The translations under genes and the position numbers were made by a program. Below, piece by piece: positions 59,201-64,000 of a stretch of 64,000 bases of DNA. Every line of letters begins with the position of its first letter. The stretch's first letter is position 1. Below the pieces are notes generated by a model. It ran no database searches, was not told where the DNA came from, and was given only the letters and a program-made list of their open reading frames with translations. The stretch spans positions 142,219 through 206,218 of the forward strand of contig JBBHKE010003401.1 in assembly GCA_037447655.1 (NCBI GenBank), given 5' to 3'. The DNA comes from Zygnema cylindricum. Lineage: Eukaryota > Streptophyta > Zygnematophyceae > Zygnematales > Zygnemataceae.

Positions 59201-60913
59201 AACTTCATTGATTCCTCAATTGGAAAACGAAAATTCGACATTTGCTGAATTTAAATTTTACATCCACATACTGTGTGGACGCCAATTTTTCTATTGTTTA
59301 AATCTATTTAAATATATTTTTGTAATGTGAAATCTATTGTTTAACGGTAAAATCCCACATGGGGCATTTTTTTCATGCATGAGCCTTTTATTTTTCATGT
59401 CCAGCAAATCTGCATCGCTAAGTCTTCTTTTTCAATAATAAGTGGTCTCAAATAAATTTGAAATGTTTGGATTTCTTCTCTAGGAAAGTGGTCTCAAATA
59501 AATGCTGAATATTTGGATTTCCATTCGAATATTTGAATAGCATTTGAATATACAATTTCTTTTGCACCTGGTTGCAAAATAAAACTTTCTTTGAATTTCT
59601 ACTTTGATCCTTAATTCATTGTATAAAAAGACAACAACCGAGTTGTTGACTAGATTTTGATACAGTTTTGGGATTTTTTTATTTCAGGGATCTAAGCAAC
59701 AACGCATTTATACTTTTACCCTCGATAAATAATTTGATAAACATGGTAGAACTGTAAGTATTTTTTCCTTTTATTAAAACGTGTTGCTATTCTCTTGGTT
59801 GAGATGTTTCAAAAAACAATAATAATGACACGCTAATAAATGTTACAGAAAGATGTTTTGTACAAACTTTGGAAGCTTTTATGATTATTTTTGTATAATA
59901 AAACTCTCTTCCAGCCCCCATTGGAAATGGACGGAAAGGAACTTTGATAGATGAAATAAACCGTAATAATTTCATTTGATATTTTCATAACAATATTTCT
60001 AAAAAAAGACAATAATCCGTTGGCAAAGAAAATCTACTAAAAAACAAAGTTTAGCCGGATGGTCACTGTAGACATGGTCATAATTTCATTTTACATATAA
60101 TAATGATTCATGACATCCATGTGTTCTAAACATTTTTTAGATCTTTTAGGGTTAAAAAACTAAAAAACAGTGCACATGTACAAAACAAAAAATTTGCCAA
60201 ATATGTGAGTTGAAATTAAATTTCCTTCCTTTTTCTAACAGTTTTTGATTCAAAAGGATATTGTCATTTTTGGGCATTTTTTCTCAATGAGCACTTGGGC
60301 ATCATAGCGTTAAAAGTTGTAAAAGGTTTTTCCCCCAAGTTTAATACCAAAAGAAAAAAAAATGTCATCCAAGAATGTCAACGATTGGTCCACAGTTCAA
60401 ACAGAGAAAATCATACAGGAAAGCTTAAAAACCAAAATTGACAAAAGTTGCGAGCAATGCAAGGAATTTTCTCCAATGGATATTCTATGCTAAGAATTAT
60501 TGTCTGTAAAAGATGCATTAATGCCTAGACGCTTGAACAAACTTCAAGCTTACAATCTTTATGTTTCTTCAAAACTTAAATCGATGAAAACATTCGTTTT
60601 TTCCAGGAGCTTGTCTACAAATGCTATTTATAGCATTGGAAAGTTACCCAATTCCCCCCAACTCAAGAAATTGTAAGCACTATTCCAAAAATGTGAATGC
60701 TGAAAATCTTAACTATAAACCTTGGATAGTTGTTAGAGTAAAGAGATTATTAGCGTGGGGTTTATATTATTGTTATGAAAGGTTTCCACATCTCGTCGTT
60801 TATTTTTGAGTCGTTCTAAGAATTAGCGTTAAGAAAAGACAAGTAGAGTTCTTATTACAGTTTTGGGTTCAAGGGATTGAATTTAGGCGCACCAATATTG
60901 ATACCTATATTTA

Positions 60914-60953
<40 letters not shown>

Positions 60954-63210
60954 TATATATAGATATATATATATCAATACCAATATTTAACCATACACGG
61001 TGCAGCACTCTCTCCAAACATGACTAAGTTCTGGATTTTGGAAAAATGTACTTTTGAATGAATCTTGAAATAGCAAAGTGCCTCGGTGTATCTCTTTCTT
61101 TATCTTTTCATTTTCTATGAATCTTTTTGGACCTTTGAAAATCCGAAAAAAATTGTCATCACAGAGGTCTTGCCCATGCTTTCCACAATTGTACTTTTTT
61201 ACTCTTTTTAAGTTATGGATGTTTGCCAGGAGTAGACTTTTGCCAAAATATATTTTTCTGCCAATTATGGGATTTTGCAAATTATGCATTTTTACCTTTT
61301 CCGGTTTGGAGTTTTAAGGGTTTTTTCTAGTTTATTCGGCGCGACAAAAAACCTCATAACAAATTCTGCTAATCAAGCTAATTCATCACATTTATTAAAG
61401 CACATTATGACTAGTTCTTCTATCTCATTTTTGCAACATATTTTGCCTCTTTCAGCCTTTTCTGAAGTTTGCAATTTGAGGTTTTCGGTTCTTTTGGTTA
61501 GATTCTGTGATTTTTCCAACATCTAAAATTTGATTACTGATAAAAAAAGCTTGTTTGACTTTGCCGTTAACAGGGATTTGAGTGTAAACCAACTAGAGCT
61601 CAGTACTTTGCCAAAATTACCAAGTATTTATAATAACAGTTTGATTACCCTGTAAGTACATCCATCCAGATCAAAATCTGGATAACCATTTGTTTCTTTA
61701 ATAGTTTATATTAATACATTTATAGATGTATATAATGTATGTGACGACTACGAGAAACACCTGTTTCATTTGAGCATTATAGCTGATTTGTATAATGTTT
61801 CTGTATACTGTTTCTTTTTTCAGAAGTTTTTAGGGGTTATTTAGAGTTTTTTCGGGGTTTTAGGCATATCTGGTTTTTTAGTGTTCTACAGGGCTTCTTT
61901 TCGGTATATGTTGGGTTTTTACGTTTTCTACGGTGTTTTAGGACTGTTTAGTTTTCTTGGGTTTTTTAGTGTTTTAGGATTATAATGATAATTATAATCA
62001 TAACAGTGGGAGCAATCATAATTACTACAAAGATTGAAACAACAAAAGTAATCAATCCAAAATGGATCATACTAAAATAACAATTGTAACAACAATTAGT
62101 AGTGATGACATTATAACCATAATGACAATGATAGACAACGACAAAAAAGTATTAATAGTAACGGTGTTGAGAACGACGGGAAAAGTAAAAAGGCAAGTTT
62201 TATTTAAGCTTTAAGATGGTCAGGTGTATTATTTTGTACTCAAATACATAACTTTAGGCGATAGTGCGGCGATTCTATGTAGTTCTTTTTGTAGTTTTTT
62301 TCTTTGTCGGCTGTTTCCTCATACAGTTCAATTGGTGAGGAAAATATTGATGGTGCGAAAAATCTAGTGATAAAACTATGCTTCAAAAATTGATAAACTC
62401 TCGGGTGGTTATTTCAGAAACCTTGAAAATAACCGTATTAAGGGAACCATTCCTGCTTCATATTTGAAAAAATATAAATTACTTCAGTCTGTGTACGTTT
62501 CCCACTGCTTCTCTTTTCCCCTTTTACCTTTTTCCCTTTTTCCATTGTTTTTCTATTGTTGCTTATTCCTTTTATTTCCCATCGGAATCCTTCTAACGTG
62601 TGAAAATATATGCATTAGTATATACATACGTACATACATATATATATATATATATTTTTATATTATATATATATATATATACGTATATATACATATATAC
62701 ATATATACATATATATACATATATATACATATATATATGTATGTATATGCATATACACATGTTATTTATACATGTTCGTCTTATGTATTTATGCATATGT
62801 TTATGTATTTTTATGTGCAAAGGTCAAAATTGATTAATTAATTCGCAAAAACAGACATTAATGTTAGAAAATCTTGATACAAATAACCTTGTCAAAAGGA
62901 TTGCACAACAATCTACGAATTCTCATTCTTCCATAGTATTTTTGTGCTTCTCCTTTTATTTAGTCGTGACTTTCTATTTGTGTCCTTCTGTATTTCCTTC
63001 ATTCTTTCTCATTCTTCCTTCCTTCCATTTCTCCATTTTGCTTTCCTAATAAACCCTCCAAAAAAGTGTTGACATTTACAGGTTTTTTGGAAGCAACGAG
63101 CTAACCGGAACTATACCTGCATTAAATAGTACAACTGCTGAGTTTCTGTCGTTTTCGAACAATATGTTCATCTCTATCGTTAACCAAACGGTGGAAAACA
63201 AAACAATAGA
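20208..63210 (+). CDS. LRR receptor-like gene, 28 exons traced (3' end and any kinase domain beyond the window)
   Basis: This plant-type leucine-rich-repeat ectodomain is presumably extracellular and ligand- or partner-binding. Spliced, the 28 exons give about 742 codons: a hydrophobic N-terminus (exons 1-2), an LRRNT-type cap with the CxTWRGITC pattern (exon 3), a linker repeat (exon 4) and about 25 LRRs of the NxLxGxIPxxIGNLxxL class. Introns 3-27 all lie after base 2 of one equivalent hydrophobic codon (Leu, or Val/Ile/Met/Phe), so each exon is a phase 2-2 module. Every splice site is GT-AG except the exon 5 donor. Exon 6 is split by a copia element. No transmembrane or kinase exon is reached by 63210, so it may be a receptor kinase or a kinase-less LRR receptor. 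The start could also be the in-frame ATG at 20160. Structure and phase are read directly; receptor function is inferred from the family. With exons 5 and 6 damaged, the allele is either a pseudogene or survives by exon skipping. Confidence 0.9.
20373..20473 (+). CDS. LRR gene exon 2: second hydrophobic segment
   Basis: Follows a CTGCAG acceptor and completes a Gly codon from exon 1. It reads [20 protein letters not shown] and then a short polar stretch, ending with one base (GCA+G) before GTGAGT. A signal peptide or signal anchor is the natural reading. Without splicing from exon 1 there is no ATG in this exon, which supports the 94-bp intron. Confidence 0.75.
21204..21447. mobile_element. 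MITE-like element in intron 2
   Basis: The terminal repeats start TACACCGTGAATCGTAATTA and end in the complementary AATTAAGATTCACGGTGTA. The inner arms AAAACATCTTTTCTCCG and CGGCGAAAAGATGTTTT also pair. The centre contains a 23-bp tandem duplication beginning TGACGGTTGCGATTAAAAAG (21286 and 21309). Same family as 9632, 12221 and 50942. Confidence 0.8.
22570..22650 (+). repeat. Threefold ~26-bp tandem repeat in the old copia left LTR
   Basis: AAGTTTGTCTTACATCCACA and two variants follow each other, each ending in GCTGCA. The right LTR has a single related unit near 25198, so the array expanded after insertion. Confidence 0.8.
23012..24909 (+). pseudogene. Remnants of pol in the old copia element
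   Basis: Four collinear pieces are recognisable by comparison with the element at 29061: 23012-23377 (protease to pre-integrase linker), about 23440-23590 (integrase, FIDDFS for the family's FIDDATRF), about 23840-24050 (RT palm end, with the YVDD box lost) and 24148-24909 (RNase H region, [26 protein letters not shown]). Small duplications (for example at 24570-24625 and 24775-24830) and stops break the frames. Inactive. Confidence 0.75.
25648..25774 (+). CDS. LRR gene exon 3: LRRNT-type N-terminal cap
   Basis: Begins after TTTTTTGCAG and completes a Glu codon. It reads [20 protein letters not shown] and then [19 protein letters not shown]. This is the plant LRR N-terminal cap pattern (LL-x-DPxxLxxW then CxWxGVxCD), with paired Cys expected to form a disulphide. 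It ends with the first split Leu codon (CT) before GTGAGT, starting the phase-2 series. Confidence 0.92.
26240..26371 (+). CDS. LRR gene exon 4: first repeat with Cys pair
   Basis: 132 nt after CATCTCAG, ending CTTCT before GTAAGC. It reads [11 protein letters not shown], then [19 protein letters not shown] and TTLELL. It is longer than the later single-repeat exons and carries a Cys-x4-Cys pair, so it probably forms the first, irregular repeat packed on the cap. Confidence 0.88.
27460..27531 (+). CDS. LRR gene exon 5: single LRR with a mutated splice donor
   Basis: 72 nt after AATTGGCAG; the core is [17 protein letters not shown]. The exon should end after ACTTT, but the following bases are TTAAGT where every other exon has GT. 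Reading on gives an in-frame TAA at 27533. The next GT (27536) lies beyond that stop. The exon looks otherwise intact, so the donor change is recent or a sequence error. Confidence 0.85.
27532..27533 (+). promoter_or_regulatory. Defective 5' splice site (TT in place of GT)
   Basis: The sequence CTTT|TTAAGT differs at one base from a strong donor CTTT|GTAAGT. The other 27 traced exons have GT at this position. Loss of the donor should cause skipping of exon 5 or intron retention with the stop at 27533. Confidence 0.75.
28310..28800 (+). repeat. Exon-less relic of a duplicated LRR exon unit (unit 1)
   Basis: 28310-28555 matches the sequence just upstream of exon 6 (28800-29044; shared TTATTCCGATTGTCTTTTTC and CTCTGATACAG) and of exon 8 (38100-38380). 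It then jumps, without any exon, to sequence that elsewhere lies a few hundred bp downstream of exon 6 (28570-28800 matches 35240-35460; shared GAATTTGACCCGCATC and TTGGCCCAATGGGC). So a tandem unit has lost its exon by deletion. Confidence 0.75.
29045..29060 (+). CDS. LRR gene exon 6, 5' part (interrupted by copia insertion)
   Basis: After TATGAACAG the exon starts GGACTTGAGTAACAAC (DLSNN, the usual repeat start) and is cut at 29060 by TGTTAAAG, the start of a copia LTR. The last five bases ACAAC are repeated at 34867-34871 after the element. The remaining 56 nt continue at 34872. Confidence 0.93.
29061..29716 (+). repeat. 5' LTR of the exon 6 copia element
   Basis: Runs from TGTTAAAGTTATTTC to CCTATA. 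It is longer than the 3' LTR because a CCACTGTAGTATGTGACAGT unit is expanded to about five copies (29280-29425) and a 26-bp piece near 29490-29540 is duplicated. It contains the hairpin ATAACGCAAAC/GTTTGCGTTAT at 29112-29143. The gag ATG (29699) lies inside its 3' end. Confidence 0.93.
29112..29143. promoter_or_regulatory. Perfect 11-bp stem hairpin in the LTR (also at 34374-34405)
   Basis: ATAACGCAAAC is followed after 10 bases by its exact complement GTTTGCGTTAT, in both LTRs. Conservation in both is expected from common origin. It could be a transcription-factor palindrome or an RNA hairpin in the leader; neither is demonstrated. Confidence 0.6.
29699..30742 (+). pseudogene. Copia gag with zinc knuckle, decayed
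   Basis: ATG at 29699 lies within the LTR. After a short lead the capsid-like domain appears twice in part, because 96 bp are tandemly duplicated (29729 and 29825): [18 protein letters not shown] is intact in the second copy, while the first has TGA in place of GGA. It continues through the gag helices ([28 protein letters not shown]) to a CCHC zinc knuckle [14 protein letters not shown] at about 30528. A stop at about 30107, a 69-bp duplication (30401 and 30470) and a 71-bp duplication (30571 and 30642) disrupt the frame. Confidence 0.9.
30993..34320 (+). pseudogene. Copia pol (protease, integrase, RT, RNase H), decayed
   Basis: Protease with the active site [13 protein letters not shown] near 31023. 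The integrase zinc region starts HLRYGHLS and continues, after a frameshift, with CTGC near 31535. The integrase core has [26 protein letters not shown] and PQQNGVSER (31610-31930), with a stop at 31993. RT has [25 protein letters not shown] and VIYVDDLLL (32723-33430) and ends in a frameshift caused by a 15-bp duplication at about 33388. RNase H shows [13 protein letters not shown] and [11 protein letters not shown], and the polyprotein end is [16 protein letters not shown] 47-bp duplication (33732 and 33779) and stops at 33740 and 34099 complete the damage. Confidence 0.93.
34312..34322 (+). promoter_or_regulatory. Polypurine tract of the exon 6 copia element
   Basis: AAGAGGGGGGG immediately precedes TGTTAAAG of the 3' LTR, the expected site of plus-strand DNA priming. 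Confidence 0.9.
34323..34866 (+). repeat. 3' LTR of the exon 6 copia element
   Basis: 544 bp from TGTTAAAG to CCTATA, followed by the target duplication ACAAC. It has only two copies of the CCACTGTAGTATGTGACAGT unit, against about five in the 5' LTR. Substitutions relative to the 5' LTR are few. Confidence 0.95.
34872..34927 (+). CDS. LRR gene exon 6, 3' part
   Basis: Continues the interrupted repeat ([18 protein letters not shown]) and ends AGTTATAT before GTACGG. Added to 29045-29060 it makes exactly 72 nt. It is the closest relative of exon 8 (both have GNIP.SI.NL.L.SY and the same intron flanks), so the two arose by tandem duplication. Confidence 0.93.
34928..36720 (+). repeat. Downstream intron part of duplicated exon unit 2
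   Basis: Collinear with the sequence after exon 8 (38455-38500, then 39250-40560): GGACCCT..CA.TTG.GCTTATAACTA next to the exon, GATAGCTGCGG/AGTAGCTGCGG, TTTAGTGAAAAC, the TTTGACCCGCATC/CCCATTCAATGGG block and the ending GTTGACCCATG.TTTGG. Within it, 35490-35930 and 35931-36360 are a further tandem duplication of about 440 bp (both start with TGGGTGGATC and contain GGAGTGTACTAACC). Confidence 0.8.
37593..37700 (+). CDS. LRR gene exon 7: LRR with a 12-residue insertion
   Basis: 108 nt after CAACTCCAG. It starts [18 protein letters not shown] and then has the normal [18 protein letters not shown]. The acidic insert between the Asn ladder and the LxGxIP part makes it 12 residues longer than its neighbours. 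Donor GTATGT. Confidence 0.92.
38100..40600 (+). repeat. Duplicated LRR exon unit 3 (with exon 8)
   Basis: Upstream 38100-38382 matches 28800-29044 (same TTAATTGTCTTTTCT...CTC.TTGTATAG and CTCTGATA.GGG words) and downstream 39250-40560 matches 34960-36690. About 750 bp at 38500-39250 have no counterpart in unit 2. Divergence is considerable (many indels), so the duplication is old, older than the copia insertion in unit 2. Confidence 0.78.
38383..38454 (+). CDS. LRR gene exon 8: single LRR
   Basis: 72 nt after TGTGAGCAG; core [19 protein letters not shown]; donor GTATGG. Paralogue of exon 6 by tandem duplication (see unit 3). Confidence 0.93.
40695..41402 (+). repeat. 0.7-kb polypurine tract
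   Basis: Almost uninterrupted A/G on the plus strand (GGAAGAAGGA-type words) in intron 8. On the minus strand it produces Ser/Phe/Leu-rich open frames over 200 codons that are not genes. The purine strand is the transcribed-RNA sense of the LRR gene. The tract is long enough to favour triplex or slipped structures. Confidence 0.92.
42060..42175 (-). repeat. Inverted copy of the intronic repeat family R1 (terminal part)
   Basis: Read on the minus strand it gives GATATCACAAAATTTTGATT and then TTTACTTCCAACTCTAGTGTT, the same end found in plus orientation at 35660-35780, 36110-36210, 40010-40110, 43180-43310 and 55750-55865. Non-coding. Confidence 0.6.
42208..42276 (+). CDS. LRR gene exon 9: single LRR
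   Basis: 69 nt after GGTTGCAG; core [20 protein letters not shown]; donor GTAAGG. The 23-residue repeat lacks the G of GxIP. Confidence 0.92.
42673..42741 (+). CDS. LRR gene exon 10: single LRR
   Basis: 69 nt after TGATTGCAG; core [19 protein letters not shown]; donor GTACGT. Confidence 0.93.
42950..43320 (+). repeat. Intronic repeat R1 copy in intron 10
   Basis: Shares with 35585-35790, 39900-40110 and 55600-55870 the order: a GTCACAA..ATTTGGA.TTTT block, a short spacer, a GTGAAC.GA.AA.TTC.GT block and TTTACTTCCAA at the end. No coding sequence; the nature of the repeat is unknown, possibly a small DNA transposon relic. Confidence 0.55.
43784..43852 (+). CDS. LRR gene exon 11: single LRR
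   Basis: 69 nt after TTGTGACAG; core [19 protein letters not shown]; donor GTACGT. Confidence 0.93.
44036..44112. repeat. Microsatellite (TACATATAAA / TA repeats)
   Basis: ACATATAAAT is repeated, grading into (AT)n. Simple repeat in intron 11. Confidence 0.9.
44954..45019 (+). CDS. LRR gene exon 12: single LRR
   Basis: 66 nt after TTTAACAG; core [18 protein letters not shown]; donor GTAAGT. A shorter 22-residue repeat without the IP dipeptide. Confidence 0.9.
46042..46110 (+). CDS. LRR gene exon 13: single LRR
   Basis: 69 nt after TTTTGGCAG; core [19 protein letters not shown]; donor GTAAAT. Confidence 0.92.
46600..46683 (+). CDS. LRR gene exon 14: LRR with a short insert
   Basis: 84 nt after TATATGTAG. 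It starts [12 protein letters not shown] and ends [16 protein letters not shown]; donor GTAAGT. The 28-residue repeat has a polar insert before the IP motif. Confidence 0.9.
47448..47657 (-). other. Coding-like fragment on the opposite strand in intron 14, unrecognised
   Basis: A 69-codon minus-strand frame with balanced, protein-like composition ([59 protein letters not shown]). It is unlike the low-complexity frames around it. Just upstream on the same strand (about 47675-47760) another protein-like stretch, [20 protein letters not shown], ends in a stop, and a (TA)n run separates the two. There is no ATG at the frame start. I do not recognise the family. It could be a processed or exonic fragment of another gene captured in the intron, or chance. 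Confidence 0.3.
48252..48323 (+). CDS. LRR gene exon 15: single LRR
   Basis: 72 nt after CATTACAG; core [20 protein letters not shown]; donor GTAAGT. Confidence 0.92.
48694..49750. mobile_element. Foldback element with ~475-bp inverted arms
   Basis: The left arm (48694-49173) and right arm (49276-49750) are inverted copies along almost their whole length. Examples are the ends CACCGTGCATCGC.../...GGGATTCACGGTG, TAATAACACT.TATCCGCGAC near each end, GTTTAATTAATGT with GTATTTAAA further in, the GTGACGCCGACA/TGTCGATGTCAC pair and AACCCAAAATAA next to the loop. Arms look about 65-70% identical by eye. A loop of about 100 bp contains a further TACACCGAATCGTTATTAGT terminal-like sequence. No coding sequence. 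It lies in intron 15 and would fold into a long hairpin in the primary transcript. Confidence 0.82.
49846..49917 (+). CDS. LRR gene exon 16: single LRR
   Basis: 72 nt if the acceptor is GTAAACAG at 49845; core [20 protein letters not shown]; donor GTAAGT. A nearer AG (ATTCAG, 49858) would give a stop two codons later, so the upstream AG is required. The acceptor has a weak pyrimidine tract, and the usual DLSNN start is replaced by ICIQC. Confidence 0.85.
50831..50902 (+). CDS. LRR gene exon 17: single LRR
   Basis: 72 nt after CAATAATAG; core [20 protein letters not shown]; donor GTAAGC. Confidence 0.93.
50942..51146. mobile_element. MITE-like element in intron 17
   Basis: Left TACACCATGTATCGCTATTT and inner TTTGTGCACACTTGTTGGAT pair, with mismatches, with right ATTGGACATGTGTGCACGGA and ACATTAACGCTAATAGC. 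Same family and arm layout as 12221 and 21204; it begins only 40 bp after exon 17. Confidence 0.72.
51884..51955 (+). CDS. LRR gene exon 18: single LRR
   Basis: 72 nt after GACTGCTAG; core [20 protein letters not shown]; donor GTAAGT. Confidence 0.93.
52188..52253 (+). CDS. LRR gene exon 19: single LRR
   Basis: 66 nt after TTTTCCAG; starts RLYEN, core [18 protein letters not shown]; donor GTAAGT. Confidence 0.92.
52832..52894 (+). CDS. LRR gene exon 20: single LRR
   Basis: 63 nt after GATTCGCAG; starts FLYSN, core [16 protein letters not shown]; donor GTAAGC. The shortest module, 21 residues. Confidence 0.92.
53482..53660. repeat. Two adjacent foldback palindromes
   Basis: The first (about 53482-53548) is centred on the perfect 14-bp palindrome GATCAACGTTGATC with outer pairs GAATACCT/AGGTATT. 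The second (about 53548-53660) pairs AATATTCG with CGAATATT and GGTTCAGTACTG with CAGTACTGAACC. Likely the relic of a small inverted-repeat transposon. Confidence 0.65.
55600..55870 (+). repeat. Intronic repeat R1 copy in intron 20
   Basis: Contains ATGTCACAAAAATTTGGATT and AAAAATTTCGGTTCATTCAC followed by TTCCAAGTCTAGTGTT, matching the copies at 35.6, 36.1, 40.0 and 43.2 kb. Non-coding. Confidence 0.6.
56710..56781 (+). CDS. LRR gene exon 21: single LRR
   Basis: 72 nt after AATTCACAG; starts LLQDN, core [20 protein letters not shown]; donor GTAAGA. Confidence 0.92.
58276..58347 (+). CDS. LRR gene exon 22: single LRR
   Basis: 72 nt after AATTTCAG; starts DFSRN, core [20 protein letters not shown]; donor GTAAGG. 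Confidence 0.92.
58815..58886 (+). CDS. LRR gene exon 23: single LRR
   Basis: 72 nt after TTTTGCAG; starts RLSG, core [20 protein letters not shown]; donor GTAAGA. Confidence 0.93.
59688..59753 (+). CDS. LRR gene exon 24: single LRR
   Basis: 66 nt after ATTTCAG; starts DLSNN, core [18 protein letters not shown]; donor GTAAGT. Confidence 0.92.
60607..60672 (+). CDS. LRR gene exon 25: single LRR
   Basis: 66 nt after TTTTCCAG; starts SLSTN, core [18 protein letters not shown]; donor GTAAGC. Divergent repeat. Confidence 0.9.
60918..60975. repeat. (AT)n microsatellite
   Basis: About 58 bp of alternating AT with one or two interruptions, in intron 25. Confidence 0.95.
61574..61651 (+). CDS. LRR gene exon 26: LRR, irregular
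   Basis: 78 nt after GTTAACAG; starts DLSVN, core [18 protein letters not shown]; donor GTAAGT. The 26-residue repeat lacks the GxIP motif. Confidence 0.9.
62418..62492 (+). CDS. LRR gene exon 27: single LRR
   Basis: 75 nt after TATTTCAG; starts NLENN, core [20 protein letters not shown]; donor GTACGT. Confidence 0.92.
62630..62765. repeat. TA/TATACA microsatellite
   Basis: Mixed (AT)n and ACATATATAC repeats in intron 27; open frames of Tyr/Ile here are compositional. Confidence 0.9.
63082..63210 (+). CDS. LRR gene exon 28: double-length LRR exon (last exon in the window)
   Basis: 129 nt after ATTTACAG; starts FFGSN, core [20 protein letters not shown] followed by a second, shorter repeat-like part ([17 protein letters not shown]). 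It ends ATAGA before GTAAGT. The intron phase is still 2, but the split codon (GA) is no longer hydrophobic, and the modular pattern breaks here, which suggests the end of the LRR array is near. Two N-glycosylation sequons (NST, NQT) are visible. Confidence 0.9.
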
Positions 63211-63294
63211 GTAAGTACCCTGACTATGCTTGTTTTATTTTTTCTCCATGATACGGCGACACAGGTCAAGAATGAGTTTGGGTTGCTACTAGTT

Positions 63295-63510
63295 TATGTC
63301 CAAAAATGATTGGTATTGTACGATTTGATGTCTAAAAGTGTTTTGTTTTGTACTATTTGATATTTAATAATAATGAGTGAAAGTACTAGTTTATGTCTTT
63401 AAATTATTAGTTTTGGACTATTTGATGTCAAAGAGTAATTAGTTCTATGCAATTTGTTGTCTAAAAGAAATCATTTTGTCATTTAATGTCTAAAAGTAAC
63501 AAGCAAGTTT
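63295..63510 (+). repeat. Degenerate ~45-bp tandem repeat
   Basis: Variants of TACTATTTGATGTCTAAAAG occur about five times. Simple intronic repeat after exon 28. Confidence 0.65.
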
Positions 63511-63849
63511 ATTTTTTAGATCGAAAGGTTTAAGATAATTTTTGCACCTAAATATATCTACTTTATCAGTGATTCAAACTAGTCACTGTTTTTTTACTTT
63601 TTGTTTTTTTTGCCAAATTATTTATAACTGGCCAAAATATCATTTTATTATCTAGAAATATTTCCACATGCGCCAATTTCATCACTTTTTAAGTGTTTGT
63701 TTAACTATTTGTTTTTGCATATTATGTCATCCAAATGTTTCCTTCTTTACTTACATACTTTCAAACTTCATTTTTTTTCGGGTTGTTTTAGGTTTTATAT
63801 TTTTTTGACGCCTAATTTTTTGGTTAGTTTTTAAAGCAGAACTGAATCA

Positions 63850-64000
63850 CCACTTCTTCCTCCTCCACCTCCCTCCTGTCTCCCCCTCACATACTTCCTC
63901 CTCCCCTCTTCCCTCCACCTATCCCCCCCCCCCCCTCCTTCCCCCCCCCCCCCCCCCCTCCCCCCCCCCCTCCCCCCCCCCCCCCCCCCCCCCCCCCCCC
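63850..64000. repeat. C-rich tract ending in poly-C at the window edge
   Basis: CTCC-rich sequence degrades into runs of C (28 or more at the end). The window stops inside it. It may be a contig end or poor sequence rather than true DNA content. Confidence 0.85.

Noticed and set aside
61810-61985. Interstitial telomere-like sequence (GGGTTT/TTTAGGG words)
   Set aside because: Words such as GGGGTTTTAGG recur but never in a regular TTTAGGG register; more likely a T/G-rich degenerate stretch.
62460-62840. Overlapping Tyr/Ile-rich frames on both strands
   Set aside because: They translate a TA/TATACA microsatellite; only the first 33 bases belong to LRR exon 27.
1-64000. CRISPR arrays, operons or bacterial defence systems
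   Set aside because: No regular repeat-spacer array, and gene structure with GT-AG introns and plant retroelements shows eukaryotic nuclear DNA.

Overview
The window looks like nuclear DNA from a plant-lineage eukaryote with a large, AT-rich, transposon-filled genome and very long introns. The evidence is a plant-type leucine-rich-repeat (LRR) receptor gene of the LxGxIP class, Ty1/copia retroelements, a PIF/Harbinger transposase with its Myb/SANT-like partner, many small inverted-repeat elements, and canonical GT-AG introns of 0.1-5 kb. A charophyte alga such as Chara or an early land plant would fit, but the species cannot be settled by reading. Ten Ns at 12692-12701 show that this is a scaffold. 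I saw no prokaryotic features and no RNA genes.

Layout. 1-3.77 kb: 3' half of a decayed Ty1/copia element (pol remnants, polypurine tract, 3' LTR). 3.8-5.4 kb: no gene recognised, one cluster of hairpins. 5.48-6.89 kb: frameshifted Harbinger transposase. 7.2-9.63 kb and 12.7-15.33 kb: two direct copies of a Harbinger-derived block (pyrimidine-rich tract, CAG/CAACTG minisatellite, 3' end of the Myb-like gene). The first Myb copy is truncated. The second belongs to an apparently intact two-exon minus-strand gene (15014-16696), and an extremely CpG-rich block sits in its intron. 11.76-12.04 kb: a single signal-peptide exon resembling the start of an amidase-signature protein. 16.7-19.2 kb: nothing recognised. 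19.2-19.87 kb: a degenerate 10-bp repeat.

20.2-63.2 kb: one plus-strand LRR receptor gene occupies the last two thirds of the window. I trace 28 exons (about 2.23 kb of coding sequence in 43 kb), and the gene runs off the right edge before any kinase domain. Exons 1-2 give a hydrophobic N-terminus and exon 3 an LRRNT-type cap. From exon 5 on, nearly every exon is one LRR of 63-84 nt. Introns 3-27 all split the equivalent hydrophobic codon after its second base. Two neighbouring modules are damaged: exon 5 has lost its GT donor, and exon 6 is split by a 5.8-kb copia element with a 5-bp target duplication. Because all modules are phase 2-2, skipping both would keep the reading frame.

The introns carry an older copia relic (22.3-25.47 kb), tandemly duplicated exon units (28.3-40.6 kb), a 0.7-kb polypurine tract, a 1.06-kb foldback element, several small inverted-repeat elements and a dispersed intronic repeat. 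Short tandem duplications of 15-100 bp recur in almost every mobile element here; they are either a real mutational habit of this genome or an assembly signature.
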